Below, piece after piece: positions 12,779 through 26,800 of a stretch of 62,500 nt of DNA. Each line of letters begins with the position of its first letter. Position 1 is the stretch's first letter. The position numbers and the translations under genes were made by a program. The notes beneath the pieces were generated by a model that saw nothing but the letters and a program-made list of their open reading frames with translations, searched no databases and was not told the DNA's origin. The stretch comes from Anaeromyces robustus (taxonomy: Eukaryota > Neocallimastigomycota > Neocallimastigomycetes > Neocallimastigales > Neocallimastigaceae), in contig MCFG01000163.1 in assembly GCA_002104895.1 (NCBI GenBank), positions 1 to 62,500 on the forward strand, written 5' to 3'.

Positions 12779-13055
12779 TTTAATAATTATAATCATAATA
12801 AAATAATAATATAAAATTTATTTATACCTTCCAACAAAGACTTCTTAGACCTTTTTCTGCTAAAAGACCATCAAATGCTTTTTTCTTTATGGATGAAATA
12901 GAAAGAATGGGATCCTTCATTATGAAATCCCATTTTTTTCTAAATGATTAATTTTTTTATTAAATTAATATTTTTTAAAATTTCTTAAAAAGAATGTTAA
13001 TTAATAATTGAAGTATTATAAAATATTACTTGATTTCTTGTTCTCTTTCTTCCAT
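7853..13055 (-). CDS. TBC1D5-like Rab GTPase-activating protein (10 exons)
   Basis: This is a TBC-domain Rab-GAP most like TBC1D5, which in animals acts with retromer and autophagy on Rab7. Exons, 5' to 3', are about 13030-13055, 12830-12938, 12510-12670, 12275-12345, 11938-12119, 11640-11790, 11385-11505, 11082-11250, 8382-10930 and 7853-8239. Visible motifs: NNPLSLEEE; the arginine-finger motif IKQDVERT; the glutamine-finger motif YRQGMHEILAPI; YVEHDSFFLF; EPQLYG; RRWLRLLFSREFP; ILWDGIFAEGNNLELVDWIALVML; and EYSVCLTNLMKYP. The large ninth exon adds a roughly 800-residue low-complexity tail with a coiled-coil stretch (EKQIEEENQQLKTKIHQL) and long Asn runs. The last exon ends ...VVHSYDNLL. 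Total is about 1,300 aa. The exon 8-9 junction uses a GTTTGT donor and restores exact family spacing. The start at 13055 (MEEREQEIK) is the only ATG ahead of the domain. Confidence 0.88.
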
Positions 13056-13720
13056 AGTTGTATTTATTATTATTGTTTTTATTTATTCATTAACAAATAT
13101 ATATTTTACATTAATGAATTATTAAATGCCTATAACTATCATTAAAAAATATTCTAATTGAAAAAAAAAAAAATGATAACAAAATTTATTACATAATATT
13201 TGTTTTTTTTTATATATATATTAAAAATATAAATTAATTAATAAATTATAATTAAATATGTTGTTTATCCATTAATTATTAAAAATTATTAAAAATGTAA
13301 ATATATTACTAAATAATAATATAAAATAATAAAATTAACAAATATATTAATGATAAAAATGAATATTAAATATTAAAAAAACATTATTATAAAAAGAAAT
13401 AATTATAATAATAATAATAATAATAATTCCTTTAACTTTATAATAAAATGTATTTTTATTGTATTTTTTTATATAATAAAGTTATATTTTTATTATTAGT
13501 TTTTTTATAACCCAATACACCTTTTCATAATGAAATATTTATTTCTAATTTAGATGTATTTAATAATAAACTACAGTTTAAAAAATTATATAGATTATAT
13601 AATGAACTGTAAAAAATAAAAACATATAATTAAAAAATAATAATAAAAAAAATTTTTTTTTATTCAAAATATAAATTAAATTATTTTAATAGTGTTTAAT
13701 TCTTTAGAAAAAAATATTTA
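13056..13720. other. Intergenic, TBC1D5-like / exportin-6
   Basis: This 665-base AT-rich stretch lies upstream of the TBC1D5-like start and downstream of the exportin-6 stop, with both genes on the minus strand. It must hold the promoter of the former and the terminator of the latter. No conserved element can be recognised. Confidence 0.6.
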
Positions 13721-16700
13721 TTAATGGCAATTAATTCTTGAGAAATAATAGTAATCATTAACAAGTATATAGATATTTTCTGTACAAGATTGTACATCCT
13801 ATATAAAAATATAATATTTAAAATTAAATATTAATTAACTATAATAATGTTAATTAATATAAAATATATTATAAAATTACCTTTATATTATTTAAATAGT
13901 TATTTATAATATTTAATTGGTTTTCAGAGAAATTATTACATTTCAGTGATAATAAATGTGGAATATACTATATATAAAAATTATAATAAATTAAATTTAA
14001 TAATTATTAATATTATATTATATATGTATTATGTTATAATGAGAAAAAAATTATTACATTTGATGTAAATAGCATGAAATTATTTGATATTATTAAATAT
14101 ACAATTTGAATAATATCATCTCTTAAGAAATCAAGTGATTTATTTAATAATATTTCAAATAATACATCTAAATAGTTCACCATTAAAGCTTCTTTAAATA
14201 CATCCTAAAAATCATTTAAAGATTTATTAATATTTCCATTTTTTTTTTTTACTTTAAAATTAATATATCTATATTATATTAATATAAAATTATTACTTGT
14301 GAAAAAAGATTGCATTTTTCATTTAATAAATTTAATGTATTTATATTCTTTTTTATGCAGTTTATATCTTTACATTTAAATGAATATAAAATTATCTAAA
14401 AAATATGGATATTATTAACATATATACAAATTTATATTCAAATATTTATATTATTACATACATTTAAGAAGTCGATAAATTCATTTTTATGGTCTTGTTC
14501 TGTATTTGTATTCTTATTTATCATAGATTTAATTAATGAATTAGGGAAGAAGTATCTCCATTGATTAATCAAAATTTTTTCAATTAATTCATAATATGAA
14601 TATTGAATTCTTTCAAGATTAGGAGTTTCATTAGCGAAACATTTTTTGAAAATGACATTAATACTATAAGATATAATATCTGGAAGTAATGGATATATGG
14701 TTTTTGATGTATCTTCAGTTAATATTGTTAATAATTGAATGAATCTAATAATAATAATAAAATGTTATTATTTATAAGAAGTAAATAATATAAATATTTG
14801 TTTTTGTTAGTATAATTATTATTATAAATTATTAATTTATTAATATATATATATATATTTAATGATCATTACTTTATTAAAGCATCGGCGTCTTTTTTAT
14901 CACCAAACATAATAGTTGCTATTTGATTTTCATTTAAAATACTGAAAAACATATTAACTGTTTTTGAAACAACTGGTAATCCAATTTGTTTTTGTAATGA
15001 ATCAAATAGATTTAATAAGAAATCAAATATCGATAGTAAAATTTCTTTATTTAATAATTAATTAAATTAAATGATAATTGAATATAGAGTTAATGATTTT
15101 TAAAATAAATAATTAAAAAGGAACTAAAACATTCAAAATTTATATATAGTTATATAACTGAAATTTTACCTCCATCATTAATATATGGTTGAAGTAAATT
15201 AAATGTAGATGGAAGATATTTCTTTAATACTTCAAAAACAACTGTTTTTGAATTACTTGATTCTTCACGGACACTCTTCAATATAGCAGAGAAAATCGTA
15301 AGTGTATGTATAATTAATAACCTCGCTTATAATTTCCAATTTTTTTACGATTATAAAATTAATTTAAAGTAATATGATTCATTAGTTTAAATATATATAT
15401 ATATATATATATATATTTAGTTTTTTTATTATAAAATTTACAATCTTCTTTCATATAGGCCATACTGGAAACAAAGTTTTCTTGATTAATTTGATTATAA
15501 TATACATTTCCAAATTGTTCAATAAACTGGTTTAAAGCTTTTGTTCTTTCAATCCATTCCTTTTTTTTGTTTTATATAGTAATAATATATATTAATATAT
15601 ATTATTAATAATAAATAATATTAATAATAATTCAAAAAATAATATTTACACTTTCACTTGGAGATTGATTTAGTCCTGGAAGAGTAAATATATTAACAAA
15701 TGCACTATATATTTGCTGTTTAACTGGTATTGGCCATTTTAATGATTGATTATTTAATACTGATAAATAACCTTGAATACTTGGTTGAATTAATAATTTT
15801 GATGGTCTTACTGTTGATGTAATAGAATTTAATAAACTGGCAGATGCAGACATTAAAATATCTGAACACTTTATTATATTTTAATTAAATAATAATATTA
15901 TTATATAATTTTTAATTTATTAATAAAAAAAGGTTAATTATAATGATTATAATTAAAAAATTTTTTCTTTGTTTTTTTTTTTTTTATCTAAATTTATTTA
16001 TATAATTAACTGAATATTAACCTTTTCATTAAATCCTAAAATACATAAATTGACAATACTATTTAAAAATTCCATAAATTCTTTCATTGATTTTTCATCA
16101 TTTTGTGATAATAAATGCCATTTAACTAACCAATGAACTTGTAGTCTAATTGTATTGTATAATTGAACGCATCTATAATAATAATAAAAAATATAGTAGC
16201 ATAAAATATTGTATTTATATAATAATAAAATATTTATTTATATATAATAATATAAATAAAAAGATAAAAATAAACAATTATAATAAATAAAAAAAATTAA
16301 TTAATTAATTATTTTGTTTAGCCTTTATTTTACTGAACTTAATAAATTTTCATACAATTTGTTAAACGTGTTGCCTTTAAGGTAAATAGCATTTTCCATA
16401 CAAGTGGAAAGGGTATTCATAAATTGTTGAATTAATTGTAAAGTTGAATTAAAATTATTTTCAAATTCAGTGGTAAACAAATAAGCTATTTGACCAAAAC
16501 ATTGAAGTGTTAATTTCATATCTCTGGCATAATTTTTAACGGCATGAATGGTGGATTCTGATTGCATATGTTGGAAATCATTAAAGTATAATGCTAAAAG
16601 TTTTTGTAAAATACATTCTGGATATAATTCAGACAATTTTAAAACTATATTAGCACATGTATTTATAAAATGATCTAATTCTGTTTGATATTCATTATCC

Positions 16701-18475
16701 TCAGTTTTATCATTAAATGCTTTTAAATTATACTCATTGGAGGTAAATCTAGCTTTTAAGAATAATTGTTCAGTAAATTGTGCCATAATTGGTTGATAAC
16801 TTTGAATTTTCATTTTTTCTTTTTCACTATCATTAATATGATCAGTAAAGTATTCTAATAATGAATACCAAAGATTAAGGCATCTTTCAAAGGCATATAT
16901 ATCTGATTGGGTTGTAGTATAATTTAAAAATAAAATTAAAAAGTCACTTATTGGAAAATCTTTATATGATTCTGCTCTTTTTAAATGTTGTGTAATGAAT
17001 AATCCAAGATGTTCTGTGAATTTTTCTAAATATGTACCGTCAATATTTCTTAATACTGACAAATTCCTATTAAATAAATACAATAAAACAAAAATATATG
17101 TATTATAAAAATAGAATAAATAATAAGATTAAATAGAACTTTCAAAATTAATATATATTTATGTGCCTTTTTTTTTTCTTCCAAATTTATAATTATTAAA
17201 ATTTAAATAATAATAATAAAAAGTAAAAAGTAATCAATATTTACTTTAACATTTCAAATGTGTGAGATGCAACATCTAATAATATATTGATAAATTGTGT
17301 AGGAACATAATTTTTAGAAAATATTTCATTTATACATGACATAGCAAGTATACCTAAATCAACTAAATTATCTTGGTATAACTGAGCAAAATTTAATATA
17401 ATATTTAAATAATTGGAATTAATATATTCTTTTGAAAATGGTATCCAAGTGAAGAACTGATTAAGATTTTCTAATATTAATGCACATATTTCTTTTCTTT
17501 GTTGATCCATATTTATATTATTAATATTAGTAGATACAGGTGACTGAAAATTGAATGAATTAATACCAGAACTGTAAGATGTAGGTGAAATTCCAACAAC
17601 AGGTAAATTATTAAATCCATTATTAATTTCTGGTGTACCTGGACTTAATAAAAAACTATTAGGTTCAAACGTACCATTAGCACTAATTGGTGATACATTG
17701 TTCATTACAAATACTTCTTTGTAAATATTATCTAATAATCCCATCATTCTGTTGATTATCATTGGAACATATTCTAATAATAATTGTTTTAATTCAATTT
17801 TTCTTGAAGCATTAATATCTTCTCTTGAACTTGTAAATTCTTCATTAATTGTTTTTATTAAAGAATATGATAATCTTAATTCATCAAATGAATTATTTAA
17901 TTTTAATAAATCAGGAAATAATTCTGGCCATTCTAAAGGCCAATCTTTTTTCGCTATATTTACTACAATTTTTATACCTTTATTAAGAATTAATCTTGAC
18001 AATGTTGATGTATTGTCTTTTAAATAATTAAATATAAAATTTCTTATTTCTAATCTATCATCAACTTCGAAGTAATGCCAACGGGTGGCTATATAATCCT
18101 TTTTTTTTTTAAATAATTTATAATTGAAATTGGTCAATTACAAAAATAATCTTCATAATTATTATTTTTTAAATGTATTTTATTATAAATACTTACTTCA
18201 AATATATTTAAACAATAAAATCTAACATTTTCATTTGCAGTTGTTTTTAATAAAAATTCAACTTTTTGGTATGATTTATTATCTTTTAAAAATTCATTCA
18301 ACACATTATCTATTGTTTTTTGATATGATTCATTACAGAAAAAATAGTTATTAATAATAAACAAAAATTATAAATTGATAATATGCATAATAATATTTAT
18401 ACCTAATTCAGCTTTCTTATTTGGAGGTAGTGTTGGATCGAAACACTGGATAATTACATTTTCTATGTTATCCAT
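13721..18475 (-). CDS. XPO6: Exportin-6 homologue (14 exons)
   Basis: This is an importin-beta family exportin. Exportin-6 exports actin-profilin complexes from the nucleus with RanGTP. Exons are about 18403-18475, 18197-18309, 17245-18098, 16368-17066, 16022-16172, 15650-15868, 15443-15562, 15168-15300, 14870-15050, 14461-14745, 14297-14396, 14058-14206, 13881-13968 and 13721-13798. Collinear matches to animal XPO6 include VRFYCLNIFE, KKDWPLEWPELF, FTWIPFSKEY, LAMSCINEIFSKN (nearly identical to the family's GVLAMSCINELMSKN), LFITQHLKRAESYKDFPISDF, TSTVRPSKL, NQWRYFFPNSL and the C-terminal TENIYILVNDYYYFSRINCH. The donor of exon 4 must be GTTTAA at 16367-16362: only that keeps frame into exon 5, whereas the nearer GTAAAA gives a stop. 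Baker's yeast lacks XPO6, so its presence suits an early-diverging fungus or another lineage. Confidence 0.9.
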
Positions 18476-19984
18476 TTTAAAATTTATAGGTTCTTATTAC
18501 TAACTTTTGACTTTTTTTTTTCTATTTTATTAAATATCTACTTATTATATTATATATTTCTATTAAATAATTAGAATAATAATAATTATTATAATTATTT
18601 ATTTTATACTATCGAAAATAAAAAGAACTGAAGAAAAATTTTTTACTTTTTTTTTTTTTTTTGTTATCAAAAATTGTTTTCCAATTTAAAATTATAAATA
18701 ATAAACTTTAAAAATTATTTTATATTTGTAATTTAATAAATCTATATAATGCAAAGATTTAATTGCCAAAAAGTAATTTTATATAATTAGGTTTTAGTTA
18801 AAAATTTTATTCTATTTATTCTATATAAATATATATTCTTTTTTTAATAAAAAAAATTTTTTTTAAAGAAAACAGAATTAATGAATTATTTATTATACAT
18901 ATATTGAATTATAAATGAGTTATAATCATATTAGTTAAATTAACAAAATTTATATTTTTAAAAATTCAATATTCCAATATATCATTAAAGTTTTTAAAAT
19001 TTGTAATGTGGCATATATTTATTATATTAAATTTGAAGTAAATTCAAACTTTAATTTGTTGATTTAAGATCTTTTCTTTTTTATAATATAAAAAGATAAA
19101 ATTAAGAATAGGTGTGAGAGGAGAAAATTTTTTAAATGATGAATTTTGAATGAATGATTAAAAATTAAATTTGTATTTATACACAAATAAATAAAAAATT
19201 TAAAAAACAAAATTATATGGTTGCCAAATTAAGGTTATGTTATATTAATTAACTAAAAATTTTTATATATTATGATTAAATTATAATAATTAGTTTTACA
19301 AAACACATATATAAATAGTTTTTATTTGTACATAACAAATTATTATTATTATTTTATTATGAATTTTTAAAAAACAAATTACAATATAATATATTAATAT
19401 TATAATTATGACTATAATATTTCTAAAAAATTATAAATTAATTTATAAAATAATAGTAGTCTCCAAAATTTTTTAACAATTTTGAAAAGATATATTAATA
19501 GTCTTTATTATATGCATGACTTATAGTAATATTTTAAGAAAAGGCATGATATTTTTTCATATTTGATAATATTATTATTATAAAATTAAAATAATAAACT
19601 ATTTTTTATTGATGAAAATGAATCTTATTAATTTTAAATATTATAGTAATTTAAGATAAAGATAAAGAATTGTACTACAATTTATATTATACACAATATT
19701 AATTGGATATCAATTATTTTAAAATTATACATTAACTTTATTTTATTAATTTATATATATATATTTTTGTTCTATACATTTATTTATTTTTATATATGAT
19801 GTATATGTTAAATATTTTGATGTTTTTGTGGATTATTTTACTTTTAAATTATTAGTTTATTTATAGTATTATTATTTTTGTTCATTATAATTTTTTTTTA
19901 ATTTTAGTATTGATTTGTTTATATATATATATATGTTATTGTTATTTTGTTATTTTTATAATTTTTATTTTTAATAATATTAAT
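18476..19984. other. Intergenic, exportin-6 / acetyl-CoA transporter
   Basis: These 1.5 kb of AT-rich DNA lie upstream of exportin-6 and downstream of the SLC33A1-like stop. Nothing beyond poly-T tracts is visible: no open frame above background, no tRNA and no long repeat. Confidence 0.6.
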
Positions 19985-22978
19985 TTATTCCTTTTCTTTA
20001 TCTTTTGGAATTTCCCAATACTTCTTAGGTGTACTTTCAAGTTTTCTAACTTCTTTCTTAATGAAAAAGAATAATGTAAGGAATGATAAAACAATACAAA
20101 TTATACTAATTGTATAATAACCATCGGTGTAAATTTCACATTGTCCACCATTTGTTAAACAACTATGTCTACCATCAGAAGTTTTACATGAAATATCTAT
20201 ATAATATTATTTTATTGTTAAATAAATTAATTGAAATGATTATAAAATAATAAATATACATATAAAGCTTGTAATTACTTTGTAAATCATCTGGTAATCC
20301 TTGGCATTCTCCATAATTTGTTAATACATCAACACCTTTTAAAATCAATGGTCTTGGCCATGCTAATTGAATATAAAAAAATAACGCATACATATAAATA
20401 TATGTTTTAAAGGAATTGATATAAAAAAATAATTATATATAAAAACAATAAATTAAAATATATAATTCATACTTCCTCCTAAATTACTTAGAGTATTTAA
20501 TAATGTCATATATGTTCCACCAACTGCTGGATCGGCAATCCTTGCAAAGAAACATCCAATACTTACAAATTGTACAGTTGACATAAATGAAGATAATACA
20601 GTGCTAAAAATAATTAATATGAAATATCCTGTTGAAACTTCACCTTTTTCTGAAATACTAAAGAATTTAACTACAAACATAGCTAAAATTGCAGCAGCGA
20701 TTCTACCATAAAAAGCCCACATCCACTATAGAAAATATATGTATGATTATTGTTTTATTTATATATAATAATAATAATTATAATAATAATGAATGAATTA
20801 ATAAATTATATTAAATATATATAATTAATAAATAGTATAACAAAATATAAATAATAGATAATAAACAATTAAATAACTAGATCATTAAAATATATATGTA
20901 CTATTCAAAAATGTATTTAATGTATTATATGTAATAAATAAAAAAAAAAAAAATTTAATAATAATGTATTAATGATATTTACAGGTTTTAATGGTCTCTT
21001 TCCAGAACTCCATTTCGCAGCATAATAACCAAATATAATTTGTAATGGGAAATCAATTAAAACCTTATTTTTTTTCATTATTATAATTATTGATTTGATT
21101 ATTGTTATTATCATTAATTTTATTTTAGATATTATTATTGTAAATTTTTTTTAATAAAAATATATTTTAAAATTTAATATATATATATATAATTTTGAAT
21201 AATATACTTACCGTTACAGATAGATCTTCTCTTTTAAACCCTTTTTCTAATAATTTTAATGATGTGACAGCATCATTTGTAACAAAACCAATTTTTGCTA
21301 TAAATAAAAGAACAATGAAAGATCTCATTCCTTATAAATAATTTTGTTAATATAATATTAATTATCTTTTCTTATTAATCAACAATATAAAATAATTTTT
21401 ATAATTATAAAATATAAATCAATGAATAAAAATAATATATATATTTTACTTGGTAATTTTATGACTTTCCACATAATTTGGTAAACATCTTTTATACTTC
21501 CAATAATATCTACACATGGCTTTTCTTTTTTAAGTAAAATTAAATATAATGTAACAAGGAAATAACATACTGCCCAAAATCTTAAATATGGTCCTAATTG
21601 TAATACACCATACTCAGAAGGTGTAGAACGAAGATATTTATTACTAAATTCAGCACTATTAAATGCTAAAAATACGGTGAAACTTAAAAATTGACCAGTA
21701 TTTAAACCAACAGTTTGAGCTGTTGAAGCATAACTAAGATTTTCTTTTTTTTTTTTATTAAAAATATTTAAATTAAATTATAACATTTTTTTATAAATTT
21801 TTATAATTTTTATTATTATTTTAATTCTTTTTATTATGTGTTATTACTATAATTGTTATCATTTTTATTTTGTTTAATTTTTTTCAATATTATTATACCT
21901 TTTGATAATAATTCCAAAGCCCAACCTTTAATATTATTTATAAAAGAAAAAAAGTTTTATTTTTGGTTTTGTTTTTATTGTTTTGAAAAGAAAAAAAGAA
22001 AAAAAAAAAAAAAAAAAAAAAACAAAAGAAAAAAAAGAAATTATTGATATGTTATTTCCAATATTATTAAATTTTAATTACAATTATATTCATTTTTTTT
22101 ACCATCTAATGCTATATCTTGAGTAGCACTTAAAATAACCATTACTGTGAAGAAAATTGTTATAAATCCAATAGGAATTTCTTTTAATTTCATTTTTTCA
22201 TCAACTGAATTTCCAAAGAAAAACATTAAGAAAGCTGAACATAATTGAATAGGAACAATCCAACTCTTTCTTCTTCCAAAATGTATATACAAAATTAAAT
22301 TATAAATAATAATTTTTAATTAAGGCATAATATCATTTTTTTATATTTTAATTCTCAATGTTTATAATATTATAAAAGGATATTTTTATTGAAAAAAGAA
22401 TCTACAATTGGTGACCACAAAAGCTTTATTTATATTAATAAAAAATAATTATATCAATATGTATATTTTATGTAATTTTTACTTCATTTAAAATAATAAT
22501 ACAAATTTTAATGATAATGATAATATTATATTATATGAATTTACTTTCATTGAATATGGATAATTAGTAATTGCAAATATAGCCATATCACTATATGTCA
22601 TTTTTGATTTTAATAAAAATGGTAATGAGCCTAATGCTAACCCTAGTGGAATACCTTGTAAGAAGTATAAAATAACTAATAAAATAAAATCCCATAAATC
22701 CTTATAGTATATTTAATAAAATTAAATTTATATATAAATAGAAATAATTATTAAATCTCATTATTTTTATATTTCATTTATTTAATTCTTAATTGTTTTT
22801 ATGGAAAAAAAAATAACTGAAATAACAAAGCTCTTCAATATAAGTTTACATGTAATATTTCTTTTCTTACTTTACTTAAATTGGGTTTTACTTCTTCCAG
22901 TTTTTTTTCATTTAATTTGCTGACCGGAAGGAGTTTTTCCTTATCACCCATTTCATTAAGGGCGTATTCTTCATCCAT
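19985..22978 (-). CDS. Acetyl-CoA transporter, SLC33A1/AT-1 family (about 10 exons)
   Basis: This is a multispanning membrane transporter that in animals imports acetyl-CoA into the ER lumen for protein and glycan acetylation. Exons are about 22872-22978, 22541-22700, 22395-22425, 22092-22283, 21430-21740, 21215-21330, 20980-21075, 20470-20735, 20290-20375 and 19985-20195. Diagnostic strings are LLWSPIVDSFF, FGRRKSWIVPIQLCSAF, LSATQDIALDG, AQTVGLNTGQFLSFTVFLAF, PSEYGVLQLGPYLRFWA, NDAVTSLKLLEKGF, SSGKRPLKP, MWAFYGRIAAAILAM, FFARIADPAVGGTYMTLLNTLSNLGG and a Cys-containing lumenal loop with YGECQGLPDDLQ. The C-terminus is charged (TPKKYWEIPKDKEKE). The start at 22978 gives MDEEYALNEMG with no earlier in-frame ATG in the exon. 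It is divergently arranged with the transportin-3 gene. Confidence 0.9.
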
Positions 22979-23725
22979 TGTTAATACTATTTGATCCAAC
23001 TTTTTTTATTATTATACTTAAAAAAAAAAAAGAATATTTGTGGAAAAAAATTTTTTGAAGTGAAAATGTTATAAGAATTATTAATTTTATTGATTTATTA
23101 GTAATTTTGTGGAATGATTTTTCATTATAATTAAAAAATAAAAATTTAAATTTACCATATATTGTAATATATTAATTATATATTAACATGTTTATAGATA
23201 AATCTTTTATAATATATAAATGATTGTCCATTAAAATTAATAACTTAATTTAATTTAATATATAAATAATTTTTTTATTGATTGTTATTTTTTTAATATA
23301 TAAATAACAAGGTAATTTTTGTTTTACTGAACTCGATATAACAATTGTAATAGTACAGTAAAATCAACTAAAATAACAACAATATATATTTTATAAAATA
23401 AATATAAAATAAAAATTAAATAAAATAAAATAAAATAAAAATAAAATAAAAATACTAAAAGAATATTAAAAAATATAAAATATAAAGTACCAATAAAAAT
23501 AAAAGTATAAATTATTTATTAAATAAACTAAAAAGAAAATCATTTTATTTTTTAAACATTAAAATTCTCTTTCTTTTTTTTTATTCCTTTCCTCTTTTAT
23601 ACTGTGAATAATATACATTCAACTATCTTTTTTTTATTTTTAATATTGTTGTTTTCAGTAAAATAATCATATAATAAAGCATAAACCTTAAATTATTCAA
23701 TAGTATTATAATAATAATTCTCTAT

Positions 23726-23772
<47 letters not shown>

Positions 23773-23814
23773 TTATTGTAATTTAAATAAATAATTAACC
23801 TTAAAAGCAGAAAT
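22979..23814. promoter_or_regulatory. Divergent intergenic, SLC33A1-like / TNPO3-like
   Basis: This 836-base region lies between two diverging start codons, so it should contain both promoters. It holds a (TTTA)n microsatellite at about 23725-23773 close to the TNPO3-like start and an AAAAT-rich stretch near 23395-23460. No TATA element stands out from the AT-rich background. Confidence 0.5.
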
Positions 23815-26800
23815 ATGAGTAATATAGAAATTATTTATAATCATTTCCTATCAGTTTTCAATTCCTTGAATAATTCTCTTGACAGTGATGCATATAAATC
23901 AAATTTAAAATGGTTAGAAGATTACCAAAAAACAGTAAATATTATTCATTTTACTAATAAATGGATGAACATAGTTTATATATTAATTTACAATATATAT
24001 ATTTATATTTATATTAATACTTATATAAAACAAGAATAATGCTTGGTATATATCAGTGGAAATATTAAAAAATAATGAAGAAAATCTTGATTTAAAATTA
24101 TTTTCTTCACAAACATTGAGACAAAAGGTAAATATATATATAAATTTAATTATATAATTATTATAATTATTATTAAATATTATTTTTATAATTATTATTA
24201 TTATTGAAATTTATTTTTGCATAAATTATTTTTGAATAATTCTTAAAAATAATTGATAAAAAATTAATACTTTAATTAGATTATTTATGAATTACAGGAC
24301 TTGAAACAAGATGCAATTGAATTAAAGAATTCTTTAACATATCTTTTATTTATCAATAAAGATAAACCTAATCCAATAATAATTCAATTGTGCTTAGCAT
24401 TAGCAGATTTAGCTATTTTATGTGATGAATGGGATAATCCAATTGAAGAAATTTGCGAACTTTATGGAAAAAATTCAGAAATGATAAGTATTTTATTTCA
24501 ATTCTTAGCATTTATACCCGAAGAATTGAATAATGAACAATTAAAATTAAGTGTAAATAATCAAATTTAATCTATATATATATATATATTAAATTTCAAA
24601 AGATTTATAATATACTAATCTATAATTAAATTAAAGAGTAGGAAAGCGAAGATAAAAGAAAAAGTATTAATTAATAATATTGTTAACAATATTATTGACC
24701 TTTTATCATATTATGCAAAAGAATCATGTATGATTATAAGTAAACATTTATATAATAATTGTTATAAAAAATATATGTAAACATTTAATAGTATATTTAT
24801 TAATATTTATATTTTTATGTTGTAATTAATTTTTAAAGGCAATGATGCAAAATTAAAAACAAATATAAATAATTGTATATATAGCTGGATAAAGTATAAG
24901 GCTATTGATCCAAATACGGTAATTGAATCGCCTTTGATGAGTTATATTTTATCAGAATTAGTTAATAATAATGATATAGATGAAATTATTGGAAATACTT
25001 TAAATGAGCTTATTATAATTTCATCGTCATCACCTAAAACAAATAAAGAATTGATAAATGAAATCACACCAACTATATTTGAAATATCAAACTATATAAG
25101 TAATATTACTTCTGAAGATACATTTTTAGTATATAGTTTGATATTTGAAACGTATGCAGAATATAATATATATAATATCATTGAAAATTATGATGATTAT
25201 CAGTTTATAACTTCTTCATTAATTAAATTATATTCAATTAATGTAAGTAATATAGAAATTTCTTATCATTTTTGGACATTGTTACAAGAACAATTGAATA
25301 ATATAGGATATCAAGTATATAAACCACAATTTATAGAAGTTTATACTATTCTTCAAGAAAAAACATTAGATTTATATAAAATGATATCATTTAATAAAAC
25401 TTGTGATATATCATTAGATGTCCTTGAAATAATGTTTCAAAATTGTTTTTTAATGTTAAATGAAAATGAATTATTGAATTCATTTTGTGAATCATTCAAA
25501 AATGAATTATGTGGTAAAAATGAGAAGGGTGATTTTAATAATGTATCTATTAATAATATGGAAATTCAATTATTTTATTTATATTCTATAATATTTAATC
25601 TTAATGATGATCATCGAAATATTATAAGGGATATAATTAAAATGATACCCTATTTTCCAAATAATAATAAAATAAAAAATCTTATTATTAAAATTATTGG
25701 TGATTTATCAGAATATTCTTATAACAACAAAATTGAAATTGAATCACAATTAAACTATTTAATTACATTTCTTGAAAATGAAAATGATAGATATCAAGGA
25801 TTATCATCTTTGTTGGAATTTACCCGTTATTGTGGAATGGTATGTAAAATGAATATATATACATATAAATATATAAATATATATTTATTATTGTATTGTT
25901 ACTATTATTAATACTATTATATTAATATTAAATATAAAACTTTAATAACAACCTTTAAATTGTTTATATATTATTATTATATATGGATATTTAAAGTATT
26001 TAACAAATTTTTTAGATGAATTTTGTAATTTTTATTTAAAAGTTATCAATATTTTTAATTACTCAGATCTTTATGCATTATTAAAATCTATATGCAATAT
26101 TTTAATTTATATACCAAAAGAGAATTTATATTATTATCAAAATAAATTAAATCTTCCCTTAATAGAAAAATTAAATTTATTTACAAGTGATGAATATATT
26201 AATAATCCTAACAATAATATAAATACTATTACTTGTGATATTCGAGGTAAAAAATAATAATTATAAAATATGAAATTATGTATATTGTAAAATTTTATAT
26301 TAATATCATATGATAATGTTCTTATATAATATTTTCATATAATATTGTTAGATATTTTATCCTACATATCTTTACTTTTTTCAATGAAATTAAAGCAAAA
26401 TATTAGTATTAATGAATCACATCCACTCGTAGACTTATATAATAATTATCATCCTGTATTAAGTAGGATTTTAGATCTATGTCAGAATGAGGAAAGAATT
26501 ATTCAGGAGTTATGTAATTGTTATATAGATATTATGAATACTTGTACTTATCATATTTTACCAACTATTAAAAATTTATTAGAAAAAATTGTCATAATGT
26601 ATAACAATACAAAATTTAATTGTTATCTTTGGGTATTTAATCAAAGTATAAAATTATACATGAATGAATCAAAAAAAGATACATATGATTTCTTATTAAA
26701 TATTTTCCAAAAGATTACAAATATTATTTTTTCAATAAATTCTAATGAATTGATTAATTACTCTTATGGTAAGATAAATAGATTATTACGTAAACTTTAT

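Noticed and set aside
16320-16340. GTAAAA donor at the end of the long exportin-6 exon
   Set aside because: Using it puts exon 5 in a frame with an immediate stop. The GTTTAA donor about 35 bases earlier in the gene keeps frame on both sides.
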